Shown here piece after piece: positions 9,450 through 20,007 of a DNA stretch of 64,000 nucleotides. The DNA comes from an uncultured Pelagibacteraceae bacterium. Lineage in GTDB: Bacteria > Pseudomonadota > Alphaproteobacteria > Pelagibacterales > Pelagibacteraceae. The stretch covers positions 40,864 to 104,863 of the forward strand of contig CACNVV010000001.1 in NCBI GenBank assembly GCA_902624015.1, written 5' to 3'. Position numbers and translations under genes: made by a program. The notes beneath the pieces are model-generated. The model saw only the letters and a list, made by a program, of their open reading frames with translations, was not told where the DNA came from and did not search any database. Within the stretch, counting starts at the first letter, position 1. Each line of letters begins with the position of its first letter.

Positions 9450-10531
9450 TGTATCTAATTATAACTAGATCATTCCCACCTGAGCTTGGTGGTATGCAAA
9501 ATCTAATGTGGGGCCTTTCAAGAGAACTGTCTAAAAACTTTATGATAAAAGTTTTTGCAGATCATATAGAAGATCATAAAGAATTTGATGAGCAAGCCTC
9601 TTTTTCGATCGAAAGAGTTGGAGGAATTAAATTGCTTAGAAAATATAGAAAAGCACAATTAATTAATGAATATATCAAAGAAAATATAATTGATGGTGTT
9701 ATTGCTGATCATTGGAAAAGTTTAGAGCTTATTAAAACTTCTAAGAAAAAATATTGTTTAATTCATAGTAAAGAAATCAACCATCCTAAAGGGTCTAGTC
9801 AAAATAAAAGAGTGGTTAGTGTTTTAAATAATGTTGAAAAAGTTATAGCAAATTCTCAGTTTACAAAAAATCTAGCAATAGAACTTGGTGTTAATGAAAA
9901 TAAAGTAATTGTAATAAATCCAGGTGTGGATCCCGCTGAAGAATTAAATAAAAAAACTTTAGATAAAGTTGAAAGTATACTTAAAGTTAAAAATCCAAGA
10001 CTAATTACAGTTTCAAGATTTGATAAGCGTAAAAATCATGAAAAAATAGTTATGGCTTTGAGAAATTTGAAACAAATATATCCTGACATTGTTTACATTT
10101 GTGTTGGATATGGAGAAGAGGAAGAAAATATTAAAAAGCTAGTAAAAGAGCTAGATCTTGAAGCACAAGTTATGTTTTTTAAAGATATTAGTAATGATTT
10201 AAAAAATGCTTTAGTTTCAAAATCAAATATCTTTGTAATGCCATCCATAATCCATAAAAAATCAGTTGAAGGTTTTGGTATTGCATATGTTGAAGCTGCA
10301 CAATACGGTATTCCATCCATTGGTGGTAGAGATGGTGGTGCCGCAGATGCAATTGATCATGAAAAAACAGGTTTAATATGTGATGGAAATAATCTTGATG
10401 ACATTTATTCTTCTATTAATTCATTGCTGGAAAATAAAAAATATATAGATTATGGAAAAAACGCCAAAGAATTTGTTCATAAATTTCAATGGTCAAAAAT
10501 CGTTGAAGAATATAAAAAAATCCTAAGCTAA
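9449..10531 (+). CDS. Glycosyltransferase family 4
   Basis: SFPPELGGMQNLMWGLS; LITVSRFDKRKNHEKIV; EGFGIAYVEAAQYGIPSIGG. Confidence 0.9.
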   Translation: MYLIITRSFPPELGGMQNLMWGLSRELSKNFMIKVFADHIEDHKEFDEQASFSIERVGGIKLLRKYRKAQLINEYIKENIIDGVIADHWKSLELIKTSKKKYCLIHSKEINHPKGSSQNKRVVSVLNNVEKVIANSQFTKNLAIELGVNENKVIVINPGVDPAEELNKKTLDKVESILKVKNPRLITVSRFDKRKNHEKIVMALRNLKQIYPDIVYICVGYGEEEENIKKLVKELDLEAQVMFFKDISNDLKNALVSKSNIFVMPSIIHKKSVEGFGIAYVEAAQYGIPSIGGRDGGAADAIDHEKTGLICDGNNLDDIYSSINSLLENKKYIDYGKNAKEFVHKFQWSKIVEEYKKILS

Positions 10532-10534
10532 TTT

Positions 10535-11398
10535 ATGCTTATTTTAAAATCCAAAGAGTCTATTGGAATACTTTTTGGTATTTTTGCTTATTTATCTTTT
10601 TCTATTTTAGACACTATACAAAAAACTCTAATTATTAATCATACAGTTTTTCAATTACTTTTCGTGAAGTATTTTTTTGTTTTTTTTTTAGCTTTTTTTG
10701 AGGCTAACAGAAAAAAAAATAATTTATTTTATAAATCTAAAGATATTAAATTACAGATATTTAGAAGCTTATTATCTGTATTGGAATCTGGGTGTTTTGT
10801 TTTATCATTTAAATATTTATCTTTAGCAAATGCTCATAGTATCGGTTCCTTAGCGCCAGTAATAGTAGTTGCTTTATCTGCAATAATCTTGAAAGAAAAA
10901 GTATCTGTTAAAACGTGGATAGCAATTTTTATTGGATTTCTCGGAGTTTTGATAATTCTAAGACCAACCTCATCAATTTTTGATCCTAAAGCTTTAATAC
11001 CTCTCTTCGCAGCATTTGTCCTAGGACTTTATCAGGTGATCACCAAAAAAGTTTCAAAATATGACTCAAACGAAACATCTTTGTTTTTTACCTCAATAAT
11101 TGGATTATTAGTTATGTCGTTATTAGCTTTTAATTTTTGGATACCAATAGATAACTCTTTATACCCAATGTTTTTAGGTATAGGTATATTTTTTTCATTA
11201 GGTCTTTACCTTCAAATCATTGCTTTAAGTAAAGCTAGAGCAAGTATAATCCAACCATTTCATTACACTTTAATTTTTTGGGCAATAATTTTTGGATATA
11301 TATTTTATAATGATATTCCAGATATATTCACAATTGTTGGAGCAATAATAATTACTTGTTCTGGCATCTTTGTTTTAAACCAATCATCAAAAAATTAA
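10535..11398 (+). CDS. EamA/DMT-family transporter
   Basis: 10-TM drug/metabolite transporter pattern. Confidence 0.85.
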   Translation: MLILKSKESIGILFGIFAYLSFSILDTIQKTLIINHTVFQLLFVKYFFVFFLAFFEANRKKNNLFYKSKDIKLQIFRSLLSVLESGCFVLSFKYLSLANAHSIGSLAPVIVVALSAIILKEKVSVKTWIAIFIGFLGVLIILRPTSSIFDPKALIPLFAAFVLGLYQVITKKVSKYDSNETSLFFTSIIGLLVMSLLAFNFWIPIDNSLYPMFLGIGIFFSLGLYLQIIALSKARASIIQPFHYTLIFWAIIFGYIFYNDIPDIFTIVGAIIITCSGIFVLNQSSKN

Positions 11399-11447
11399 TT
11401 TAAACTATGATTGTTTATAGTTTAGTTTTACATATAGTCATCTATTA

Positions 11448-12335
11448 ATGTCTAAGAATAAATTATCAATTTTTTTAATTATAATCTCAGTTTTTTGTGG
11501 AACACTAATGTTAACCTTTTTAAAATTAGCACAAGAAGAAGTTAATGTTTATGTTGCAGGGTTTTTTAGATTTTTATTTGGTTTCCTAATTATTTTTCCC
11601 TATACGCTAAGATCTAAATTTACAGTTTTTAAAACAAATCATCATAAAAAACATTTTCTTAGAGCGGTTTTAAATTTACCTTCAATGCTGTTATATTTCT
11701 CAGCTTTAGTAATGATGCCGATTGAAAAAGCTACAGCAATATCTTTTGTTGTTCCTTTCATAGTAACAATTTTGGCTGTTTTGTTTCTTGGAGAAAAAAT
11801 TTACATATACAGAAGTTTTGCTCTAGTTTTAGGATTTATTGGAATGTTAATAATTTTAAGACCAGGAATAATTGAAATCTCTACTGGAGTTTATATGGCA
11901 TTAGCCTCATCCTTTATGTGGTCAATAGTGATTATAATTACAAAAACTATCGCAAAAGATGATAGTTCGATTACGATTTTATCTTATGGATACACGTATA
12001 TGACAATTTTTAGTTTCATTATTGCGTTGTTTTATTGGCAAACACCTAGTTTTCAAACTTTGATTTATTTATTTTTTGCAGGTTTGTTTGGTACATTGTT
12101 ACATCTTTGCATAAATCACGCATACAAATTAGTAGATGTTAGTATGACACAACCATACTCGTTTCTAAGTTTAGTGTTTGCCTCTTTAATTGGCTATTAT
12201 GTTTTTAGTGAAACACCTGATCTATTCACTTGGATTGGTGCTAGTGTTATATTTTTAGGTGTTTTAATCATGTCATATCGTGAAATGAAGCTTGATAAAG
12301 AAATTATTAGAAAACGTATAGATATTAAATCTTAA
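11448..12335 (+). CDS. EamA/DMT-family transporter
   Basis: 10-TM DMT pattern; tandem with the previous DMT gene. Confidence 0.85.
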   Translation: MSKNKLSIFLIIISVFCGTLMLTFLKLAQEEVNVYVAGFFRFLFGFLIIFPYTLRSKFTVFKTNHHKKHFLRAVLNLPSMLLYFSALVMMPIEKATAISFVVPFIVTILAVLFLGEKIYIYRSFALVLGFIGMLIILRPGIIEISTGVYMALASSFMWSIVIIITKTIAKDDSSITILSYGYTYMTIFSFIIALFYWQTPSFQTLIYLFFAGLFGTLLHLCINHAYKLVDVSMTQPYSFLSLVFASLIGYYVFSETPDLFTWIGASVIFLGVLIMSYREMKLDKEIIRKRIDIKS

Positions 12336-13831
12336 TTTTTTCTCTTAAAGGTTTTGTAAATATGCCAAACTACAATTAAAATTGTAGTTGCTAAGATACA
12401 TGCAGTTAATGTTCTGTCCCACAAAAATTCCCATGAACCATTACTTAATAATAAAGATCGTCTCAAGTTTTCCTCCATCAATCCACCTAAAACAAAAGCT
12501 AATATTAAAGGTGGCATCGGGAAATCATATAATCTTAAAAAAGTTGCTACTACAGCTATCCCAATCATTAAATAAATATCAAAATTATTAAATGACATTA
12601 CATAAATCCCAGTAACAGAGAAAAATAAAATAAGAGGAATTAAATAATTTTTAGGAACTGCAAGAATTCTAGCTATATAAGGAATTAGTGGTAAGTTTAA
12701 TATTAGCAAAATTACCATTCCAATATACATAGACATAATAATTGACCAAAAAATTTCTGGATTAGTCATATAAAGTCTAGGACCAGGCTGAACGCCAAAA
12801 CCTAAAAGAGCCCCTAACATTACAGCTGTAGTTCCACTTCCAGGAATTCCTAAGGTGAGCATTGGCACAAAAGAACCAGAGCAAGCAGCATTGTTTGCAG
12901 TTTCTGGTGCAGATAAACCATTTACACTTCCTTTACCAAATTTTTCTTTTTCCTCATCACTAACTACGTTTCTTTCCATTCCATAAGCTAAAAATGATGC
13001 AATTGTTGCACCAGCTCCAGGTAAAACACCAATTAAAAAACCAATTACTGATGATCTTGGAATTGATTTATACATTTTAGTTCGTTCTTCTTTATTAATC
13101 TTAATTGAGCCTAATTCAGTTAATGAAACTTGTTTGGCAGCACTAGTTGGATCATTTCTTTTTAAAATAATTGTTAATGCTTCACTCATTGCAAAAGTTG
13201 CCATCACTACTAGTACGAAACTAATTCCATCGGTTAAGTTCATATTATTAAATGTAAATCTTGTAATATCAGACAAACTGTCTTGGCCAACAGATGCCAA
13301 CATCAATCCAAGTACTACCATCATCATTGCTTTTAAAAATTGTCCTTTAGAAGAAAAAGCAGCAATTGCTGTTAAACCTAAAATCATTAAAGCAAAGTAA
13401 TCTGGTGATCTAAAAGATAAACTTACTTTTGATAAACTTGGTGCCATAAATAATAAATAAATTGCAGATAACGTTCCACCTGCAAACGAACTCCATGCTG
13501 CAATCGCTAAAGCCTTACCCGCTTTACCTTGTTGTGCCATAGGATAACCATCAAATGAAGTTGCAACTGTTCCAGGAACACCTGGTGCATTTAACAATAT
13601 AGAAGAAGTAGAACCACCAAATACTGCTCCATAATAAACACCAGCCATCAAAATTAATCCTGTTGCAGGATCAAAACCATATGTAATTGGTATCATCAAT
13701 GCGATAGCTGTCATTGGCCCAAGACCAGGAAGCATTCCAATAATTGTTCCAAAAAAACAACCAACCATAACCATCATTATGTTCTGAAAAGTAAGTGCTG
13801 TTGTTAATCCAATTAATATTCCTTCAATCAT
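12332..13831 (-). CDS. tctA: Tripartite tricarboxylate transporter large membrane subunit
   Basis: MIEGILIGLTTALTFQNIMMVMVGCFFGTIIGMLPGLGPMTAIALMIP TctA signature. Confidence 0.95.
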   Translation of the reverse strand: MIEGILIGLTTALTFQNIMMVMVGCFFGTIIGMLPGLGPMTAIALMIPITYGFDPATGLILMAGVYYGAVFGGSTSSILLNAPGVPGTVATSFDGYPMAQQGKAGKALAIAAWSSFAGGTLSAIYLLFMAPSLSKVSLSFRSPDYFALMILGLTAIAAFSSKGQFLKAMMMVVLGLMLASVGQDSLSDITRFTFNNMNLTDGISFVLVVMATFAMSEALTIILKRNDPTSAAKQVSLTELGSIKINKEERTKMYKSIPRSSVIGFLIGVLPGAGATIASFLAYGMERNVVSDEEKEKFGKGSVNGLSAPETANNAACSGSFVPMLTLGIPGSGTTAVMLGALLGFGVQPGPRLYMTNPEIFWSIIMSMYIGMVILLILNLPLIPYIARILAVPKNYLIPLILFFSVTGIYVMSFNNFDIYLMIGIAVVATFLRLYDFPMPPLILAFVLGGLMEENLRRSLLLSNGSWEFLWDRTLTACILATTILIVVWHIYKTFKRKN

Positions 13832-14298
13832 CCCATAACTCCTATTGATTGTAAGAATGGATCTCTCAAATATATGTCAAGAATACCATGTAGGAGATAC
13901 ATAAAGGCAGCAACAAATGGAAAGGATAATAAAAACATTAAAATCCATCTTCGCTCTCCTAAAAAATAATATGAAGCAAATAAAAATAAAGACGTAGTTA
14001 AAAAATAACCAACTTTTAAAATTGTAGCTCCATAAATAATAGCAATAAGTATAAGTATACCTGTTTTCTTGTATTCTAAATTTTTATGATCAACTTTAAT
14101 AGTATTTGGTTCTGGTAAAATAAGTTTTAATCCAGAAAAGATTAATCCTGCATAACCTAAATAAATTGGAAATGTTCTTGCATTAAATGGTGCATTTTCA
14201 TCAAATGCAAATACTTGAATTTGGTATGCAGTATATAAATAAAATGCTGAAAAAATAAAAAAGAGCAGTGATATAATTTTTGTAGTATTTATATTCAC
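13828..14298 (-). CDS. tctB: Tripartite tricarboxylate transporter small membrane subunit
   Basis: 4-TM small protein between tctC and tctA. Confidence 0.88.
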   Translation of the reverse strand: MNINTTKIISLLFFIFSAFYLYTAYQIQVFAFDENAPFNARTFPIYLGYAGLIFSGLKLILPEPNTIKVDHKNLEYKKTGILILIAIIYGATILKVGYFLTTSLFLFASYYFLGERRWILMFLLSFPFVAAFMYLLHGILDIYLRDPFLQSIGVMG

Positions 14299-14312
14299 TG
14301 CTCTAATTTCAA

Positions 14313-14329
14313 ATAATCCTAAGGATTAT
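14313..14329 (-). other. Hairpin overlapping the tctC stop codon, between tctC and tctB
   Basis: ATAATCC-TAA-GGATTAT perfect 7-bp stem; no U-tract. Confidence 0.55.
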
Positions 14330-15306
14330 ATAACTCCTAGTTTTTTCATAAGAGCTGTCATTTCTTGAGTTTGTTTTTCTAAGAAAGAAACAAACTTGCC
14401 TTCTGGATTATAAATATTAACCCAAGCATTTCTTGCTCTAACAGTTTCCCATTCAGGAGTTTTTTGTACATCGCCAAGCATTTTTGCAATAGCTGATCTA
14501 TCAGCATTGCTCATACCTGGAGGGCCAAAGAAACCTCTCCAGTTAACGAATTGTACATCGTATCCTTGTTCTTTAAGAGTTGGTGCATCTGGTGCATCAG
14601 AAACTCTTGAAGGGGCAGTGATACCAATAATTCTTACTTGGTCTCTTGCACCCATCAATTCACCTAGACCAGTTGAAATGATTTGAGTTTCTCCAGATAA
14701 AAGTCCAGCCAAAGCTTTTCCACCAGCATCATAAGGAATGTATTGAACAGCATTCGGATCTGCACCTGCAGCTTGGAAAGCTAAAGCACCAATTAAGTGG
14801 TCCATACTTCCTCTTACTGATCCTCCAGCCATTTTAACTGAATTTGGATCTTTTTTATATGCATCAACTACATCTTTAAAATTTTTAAAAGATGAACTTT
14901 TTGCAACTGCGATAGCACCGTAGTCACCAATTACACCAGCGATTGGCACAACATCTTTATAAGATAAAGTTCCACTTCCTTTTACATAACCTTTGTGTCT
15001 AGTAATTGATCTTAATACTAATGGTGTTGATTGAACTAAAACTGTATTAGCAGGTTTAGTATTGATCATGTAAGCTAAAGCTTTACCACCACCACCACCT
15101 GACATATTTTCAAATGATGCACTATTTAACATTCCAGCTTTTGTTAAAGCTTCTCCAGTACCTCTAGCAGTTCCATCCCAACCACCTCCAGCACCACCAC
15201 CAATTACAAAGTGCAATTTATCAATTGCTAATGAACTAGTGGTTGTCGCTGAGAATAATAGGATTGCTGAGAATAGTACTGAAAATAATTTTTTAATATT
15301 ACTCAT
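14326..15306 (-). CDS. tctC: Tripartite tricarboxylate transporter substrate-binding protein
   Basis: Signal peptide; VIGGGAGGGWDGTARGTGEAL; adjacent to tctBA. Confidence 0.93.
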   Translation of the reverse strand: MSNIKKLFSVLFSAILLFSATTTSSLAIDKLHFVIGGGAGGGWDGTARGTGEALTKAGMLNSASFENMSGGGGGKALAYMINTKPANTVLVQSTPLVLRSITRHKGYVKGSGTLSYKDVVPIAGVIGDYGAIAVAKSSSFKNFKDVVDAYKKDPNSVKMAGGSVRGSMDHLIGALAFQAAGADPNAVQYIPYDAGGKALAGLLSGETQIISTGLGELMGARDQVRIIGITAPSRVSDAPDAPTLKEQGYDVQFVNWRGFFGPPGMSNADRSAIAKMLGDVQKTPEWETVRARNAWVNIYNPEGKFVSFLEKQTQEMTALMKKLGVI

Positions 15307-15380
15307 AATACCTCTCTTATTGTTTATTATTTTATTTGTATTAAATAGTTAATATAAACTAGAGTCAATCAGATAGATAA

Positions 15381-16460
15381 ATGAAAATGAATTTATTAAT
15401 CAAAAATTTTAAAGAAAATTTATCTCAGATATTAACAATTAAATTTATTTCTGTCTTAATAATTTCTTTTCCTAGCGCAATTATTGCTGACTATTTTAAT
15501 ATTCCTCTGGCTTGGTTTTTGGGACCTATGATTATCACCTCAATTGCTGCTTTATCAGGTCTAAAAATCATTATGCCTAAAATTGTATTAAGCTTTATCT
15601 TGATAATTTTAGGTTTACATATTGGAAATTACATAGATCAAAATCTATTTAATCAAATGCTTGATTGGGTTTGGACTTCATTAATTATGTTAATTTACAT
15701 AATAATTTGTATTTTAGTTGTAGCTAAATACCTCCAAAAATTTGCAAGTTATGGAGAAAAAGCCTCAATATTTTCAGCAGCACCTGGTGCACTGGGTCCT
15801 TTAATGATTTTAGCAGAAAATGAAAAAACAGATTTATCTCAAGTTGCAACTTCTCACTTAATTAGATTAATCATCATAATAACTGTCATTCCATTTATTA
15901 TAGTTAATAATACTGACAACAGTGTTTTGCTAAATGATGACTTCAATTATTTAGCTCAAAATCATTTCAATTTAATTTTACTTATTATTGCTTCTTTGTT
16001 TTTTATATTTGTTTTTGATAAAATTAGAATACCTGCAGCTTTACTATCTGGAACATTATTTGCGAGTGGTTTGTTACAAATTACAGATATAGCCTCATAT
16101 AAATTACCAGATGAAACAGTAAATTTTTGTTTGCTAATTCTTGGCGCATCTGTGGGCTGTAGGTTTGCAGAAAAAACCGTTAAAGAGATAGCCAATAATT
16201 CTCTTCATAGTATTGTAGCCACTACTATTTTGGTAGTATTAGGTTTGATTGCCGCTTATATGGCTACATTTTTTGTTGATACGAATATTTTAACTTTAAT
16301 ATTATCTTTTAGCCCAGGTGGAATTTATGAGGTAGCAGTTATAGCAATTGCTTTTGATTTAGACCCAGACTTTGTTGCTTTTCACCATATAATAAGATTA
16401 CTTTTTATACTTTTCACAGTTCCTATTTTTTTAAGAGTGTTAGAAAAAATTAAGGAATAA
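15381..16460 (+). CDS. AbrB family (AbrB-duplication) membrane protein
   Basis: Duplicated TM module; IPLAWFLGPMIITS and LSFSPGGIYEVAVIAIAFDLDPDFVAFHHIIRL. Confidence 0.85.
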   Translation: MKMNLLIKNFKENLSQILTIKFISVLIISFPSAIIADYFNIPLAWFLGPMIITSIAALSGLKIIMPKIVLSFILIILGLHIGNYIDQNLFNQMLDWVWTSLIMLIYIIICILVVAKYLQKFASYGEKASIFSAAPGALGPLMILAENEKTDLSQVATSHLIRLIIIITVIPFIIVNNTDNSVLLNDDFNYLAQNHFNLILLIIASLFFIFVFDKIRIPAALLSGTLFASGLLQITDIASYKLPDETVNFCLLILGASVGCRFAEKTVKEIANNSLHSIVATTILVVLGLIAAYMATFFVDTNILTLILSFSPGGIYEVAVIAIAFDLDPDFVAFHHIIRLLFILFTVPIFLRVLEKIKE

Positions 16461-17391
16461 TTTCAGAAACTCTTTCAAAAACTTTTTCTGCTGAGAGTTT
16501 AGATAATTCAGGAGCTTGTATTGCTTTAAAATTTTCCCTTTCGATACTTACTTTAAAGGGAGTTGTATGAGATCCAAATAATGCGATTCCTTTTGAACCT
16601 AAATGTGCTGTCATATGCGCTGGTCCAGTATCATTTGCAATTACAAATGAACTATCTTTTATTAATGATGCTAACTGAGAAACATCTAAGGCTTTACCAT
16701 TATCTAAAACGCAAAGTGCATTTATATTTGATGCTTCTTTAATTTCACTCGGTCCAGGTGCAATAACTACTTTAAATTTGTTATATGACTTTTCATTAAT
16801 CATAGCAATTAAATCATTATAATAAGGCCATTTCTTTGAAGTTAAATGAGGCGAACAAAAAGGAAAAAGAAGAATATATTTATCTAATTGATGGTGATTT
16901 TTTATTTGAGATATGTCTGTTGTGCTCCATGAAAAATCAGGTTTCAAAGTATGACTTGTATTTATGCCTGAACTTTTTAATTGATAATCAAATCTAGATA
17001 GAACAGAGTCTTTATCAAAATCTTCTTTAGTAGTTCCCTCAGGCAATGTGGTTTCTGTAGAAGACCAAATATCTTTTGTTGCTTTTGGAAATAAAATTTT
17101 TTTATAAAAAGCTGTTCTATTTGAATTCTGTAGATCGTAAACTTTAGAAAAATTATATTTTTTTATATTTTTCATTAATGAATATAAATAAATCAAGTTT
17201 AGTCTTGATAATCGCTTATCTAAAATAACATCAGAAATATGTGGATTTTTTTTAAATAAATCAAAATATGGTTTAGTTGTTAGCAAATAAATTTCATCTC
17301 CTTTATGATTCTCAGAAATATCTTGAATTGCACCACAAGCCTGAGCTATATCACCCAAAGATCCATGTTTAATGATTAAAATATTAGACAT
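16450..17391 (-). CDS. Glycosyltransferase family 9 (heptosyltransferase-like)
   Basis: ILIIKHGSLGDIAQACGAI; FVIANDTGPAHMTAHLGSKGIALFG. Confidence 0.9.
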   Translation of the reverse strand: MSNILIIKHGSLGDIAQACGAIQDISENHKGDEIYLLTTKPYFDLFKKNPHISDVILDKRLSRLNLIYLYSLMKNIKKYNFSKVYDLQNSNRTAFYKKILFPKATKDIWSSTETTLPEGTTKEDFDKDSVLSRFDYQLKSSGINTSHTLKPDFSWSTTDISQIKNHHQLDKYILLFPFCSPHLTSKKWPYYNDLIAMINEKSYNKFKVVIAPGPSEIKEASNINALCVLDNGKALDVSQLASLIKDSSFVIANDTGPAHMTAHLGSKGIALFGSHTTPFKVSIERENFKAIQAPELSKLSAEKVFERVSEIIP

Positions 17392-17423
17392 ATTTTTAAC
17401 AATTTAACATAGTATAAAATTTA

Positions 17424-17813
17424 ATGAATAAAATTATAGTAGAAGTATCGGTTGGTGAGCTTTTAGACAAAATTTCAATCTTAGAAATTAAAAAAGAAAA
17501 AATTAAAGACCCTGAAAAACTAAAATTCATATCAAATGAACATTCGATTCTTAAAGATCAATTAGAAAAAAATGTTAAATCTGATGATAAACTAAATAAA
17601 TTATTCCAAGATTTAAAAAAAATTAATGCCAAGTTATGGATTATAGAAGATGACAAAAGAGATTGTGAAAAAAATAAGGACTTCGGTGATAAATTTATAA
17701 AATTATCAAGAGATGTTCATTTCTTAAATGATGACCGGGCAAAAATTAAATTAGAAATGAATAATCACACTGGATCAATTATCAAAGAGATTAAAGAATA
17801 TACTAGCTACTAA
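17424..17813 (+). CDS. DUF6165-like protein
   Basis: VEVSVGELLDKISILEIKKEKI...KLWIIEDDKRDCE; resembles small proteins found near glycosyltransferases. Confidence 0.7.
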   Translation: MNKIIVEVSVGELLDKISILEIKKEKIKDPEKLKFISNEHSILKDQLEKNVKSDDKLNKLFQDLKKINAKLWIIEDDKRDCEKNKDFGDKFIKLSRDVHFLNDDRAKIKLEMNNHTGSIIKEIKEYTSY

Positions 17814-18591
17814 AAACTTTAGGAAACCAATCATCTCTCATCAAATCTCCTGTTTTTAAATTTATCCCATCAAATGGAGGTGAGGTTGGCCCTCCTCTAT
17901 CAATATATTTTACATCATCTCCTATAAATCGCATCGAAAATGCTCTTCGTGATTTAGAAGAATTATTTCCAGTTGAACCATGTACGGTTTTAAAATTAAA
18001 CAAAACAGCATCCCCTAAACTTAATTCTGGAATTAAAATATTTTTTTCAAATTCTTTTTGAGGTGGTAAATTCATAAAAGCACTATCATCATCATACCAA
18101 GATTGGTTATTTGACCATTTTGTAGGTCTAATTAACTTTGACCATTTGTGAGAACCTAAAATTAATTTAAGATTATTTTTCTGATCAACCTCATCTAATG
18201 GAATCCAAAAACTTCCAGTATCGTTACCATCAACACAATAATAAGGCATATCTTGATGCCAAGGTGTTTCTTTATGAGTACCTGGATCCTTTATAAAAAT
18301 ATGTTCATGAAAAATTTGAGTAGTTTTAGAATTAGTTGCTTCTGCAACTATTTGAGCTCCAGGTGAGTTATATAAACAATCCTTAAATTCTTCTATTCTT
18401 TCCCAATTACAATAATCCTCAAAGAAACTTCCATTATCATCAGTTACATTTTCTCTTCCATGCTTACTTGGACTATCTAAAACTTTTTGAAATCCTTTTC
18501 TAAGTGGCTCAATCCAATCTTTAAATACATTTTTAATTATTATTACACCATTACTTTGATAATCATTAATTTGTTTCTCTAATAAAAACAT
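17803..18591 (-). CDS. Phytanoyl-CoA dioxygenase (PhyH)-family Fe(II)/2-oxoglutarate oxygenase
   Basis: TPWHQDMPYY (HxD), distal His in VHGSTGNNSS with RRAFSMRFIGDD. Confidence 0.9.
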   Translation of the reverse strand: MFLLEKQINDYQSNGVIIIKNVFKDWIEPLRKGFQKVLDSPSKHGRENVTDDNGSFFEDYCNWERIEEFKDCLYNSPGAQIVAEATNSKTTQIFHEHIFIKDPGTHKETPWHQDMPYYCVDGNDTGSFWIPLDEVDQKNNLKLILGSHKWSKLIRPTKWSNNQSWYDDDSAFMNLPPQKEFEKNILIPELSLGDAVLFNFKTVHGSTGNNSSKSRRAFSMRFIGDDVKYIDRGGPTSPPFDGINLKTGDLMRDDWFPKVFSS

Positions 18592-18593
18592 TT

Positions 18594-19271
18594 TTATTGT
18601 TGAAAGCTGTACTTTTTCTCTAAATATTTAATTACATTGTGAATGATAAAAGTCATGAACAAATAAATTCCACCAGCAACAATAAATACTTCGATTGGTT
18701 TAAAAGTTGTTGAAATTATATATTTAGCAACACCAGTTAAATCCATCAAAGTTACTGTACTTGCTAAAGAAGTCCCTTTCATCATTAGTATTATTTCATT
18801 ACCGTATGCTGGTAATGATTGTCGAATAGCGATTGGAATTTGAATTTTATAAAAAATTATTTTATTTGATATTCCTAAACTTTTTCCAGCTTCAATAATG
18901 CCTGGTTTTATTGTTTGAAATGCTGATCTTAAAATTTCAGAGGTATATGCTCCAGTATTTAAAGTAAATGCTATTATTGCACACCAATAAGGTTCTTTTA
19001 AAATTACCCATAGAAATGTTGTTCTCAAATATTCGATTTGTCCTAACCCAAAATAAATTATGAAAATCTGAACTAATAATGGTGTTCCTCTAAATATATA
19101 TGAATAGCTATAAGCAAATTTATTAATAAATATATTTTTATTTAATCTTAAAATTGCAAAGAAAAGACCTAGGAATAATCCAAAAAATAAAGATGCAGAT
19201 AATAATTTTAAAGTAACAACTGTTGCTCCTAGAAGTTTAGGAAAACTAGTTATCATTAAATCAAAATCCAT
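18594..19271 (-). CDS. Polar/basic amino acid ABC transporter permease
   Basis: HisM/GlnP-type; EAGKSLGISNKIIFYKIQIPIAIRQSLPAYGNEIILMMKGTSLAS. Confidence 0.92.
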   Translation of the reverse strand: MDFDLMITSFPKLLGATVVTLKLLSASLFFGLFLGLFFAILRLNKNIFINKFAYSYSYIFRGTPLLVQIFIIYFGLGQIEYLRTTFLWVILKEPYWCAIIAFTLNTGAYTSEILRSAFQTIKPGIIEAGKSLGISNKIIFYKIQIPIAIRQSLPAYGNEIILMMKGTSLASTVTLMDLTGVAKYIISTTFKPIEVFIVAGGIYLFMTFIIHNVIKYLEKKYSFQQ

Positions 19272-19963
19272 TAATACCCCCTGCTATACTTTAATTCTAA
19301 TTTGTTAATTAGCTTCATGCTTACATAGGTAAGCAACAAATATAAAACTGCTGCAAAAGAATAGAAGAACAAAGGATCTCTAGTAGATCCTGCGGCGATA
19401 TAAGATTGTCTCATTATTTCAACCAATCCTGTTACTGAAATCAGTGATGTGTCTTTTAATGTTATTTGCCAAACATTGCTTAAGTTTGGAATAGCCAATC
19501 TTAACATCTGGGGTAGTATTATTTTATAAAATTGCCCAAACTTATTTATTCCAAGAACTTTTGCGGCTTCAAATTGACCTTTATCTATTGATTGAATTGC
19601 ACCCCTAAATACTTCAGTTGAATAAGCTCCAGAAATAATACCAATAGCCATTGAACCAGTAATAAATGCGTTAATCTCTATGTATTCGTAATAACCAAAA
19701 ATTGAAGCTACATACATGATGGCTCCACTGCCACCAAAAAAGAAAAGATAGATTACTAATAGTTCAGGCACTCCACGAATAACTGTAGTGTAAAAATTAC
19801 CAACTAAATTTAAAGTTTTATATTTTGAAAGCTTTAAAGGAGTGAAAATTAATGCAAAAAAGAAACCAACTAACATTGCTGTAATTGATACTGCAACTGT
19901 CATCAGGGTTGCGTAAAATAACTCATCCCCCCAACCTGTTTTACCAAATGCGAGAAGTTCCAT
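19271..19963 (-). CDS. Polar/basic amino acid ABC transporter permease
   Basis: HisQ-type; EAAKVLGINKFGQFYKIILPQMLRLAIPNLSNVWQITLKDTSLIS. Confidence 0.92.
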   Translation of the reverse strand: MELLAFGKTGWGDELFYATLMTVAVSITAMLVGFFFALIFTPLKLSKYKTLNLVGNFYTTVIRGVPELLVIYLFFFGGSGAIMYVASIFGYYEYIEINAFITGSMAIGIISGAYSTEVFRGAIQSIDKGQFEAAKVLGINKFGQFYKIILPQMLRLAIPNLSNVWQITLKDTSLISVTGLVEIMRQSYIAAGSTRDPLFFYSFAAVLYLLLTYVSMKLINKLELKYSRGY

Positions 19964-19970
19964 ATAGATT

Positions 19971-19993
19971 GGCGACTATATATTATAGTCGCC
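19971..19993 (-). other. Intergenic hairpin between SBP and permease genes
   Basis: GGCGACTATA-TAT-TATAGTCGCC perfect 10-bp stem, no U-tract. Confidence 0.75.
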
Positions 19994-20007
19994 AGATCTG
20001 AAATGAA

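Noticed and set aside
11401-11424. TAAACTAT/ATAGTTTA dyad between the two DMT transporter genes
   Set aside because: Very AT-rich 8-bp stem with an 8-nt loop and poor U-tract; too weak to call a terminator.
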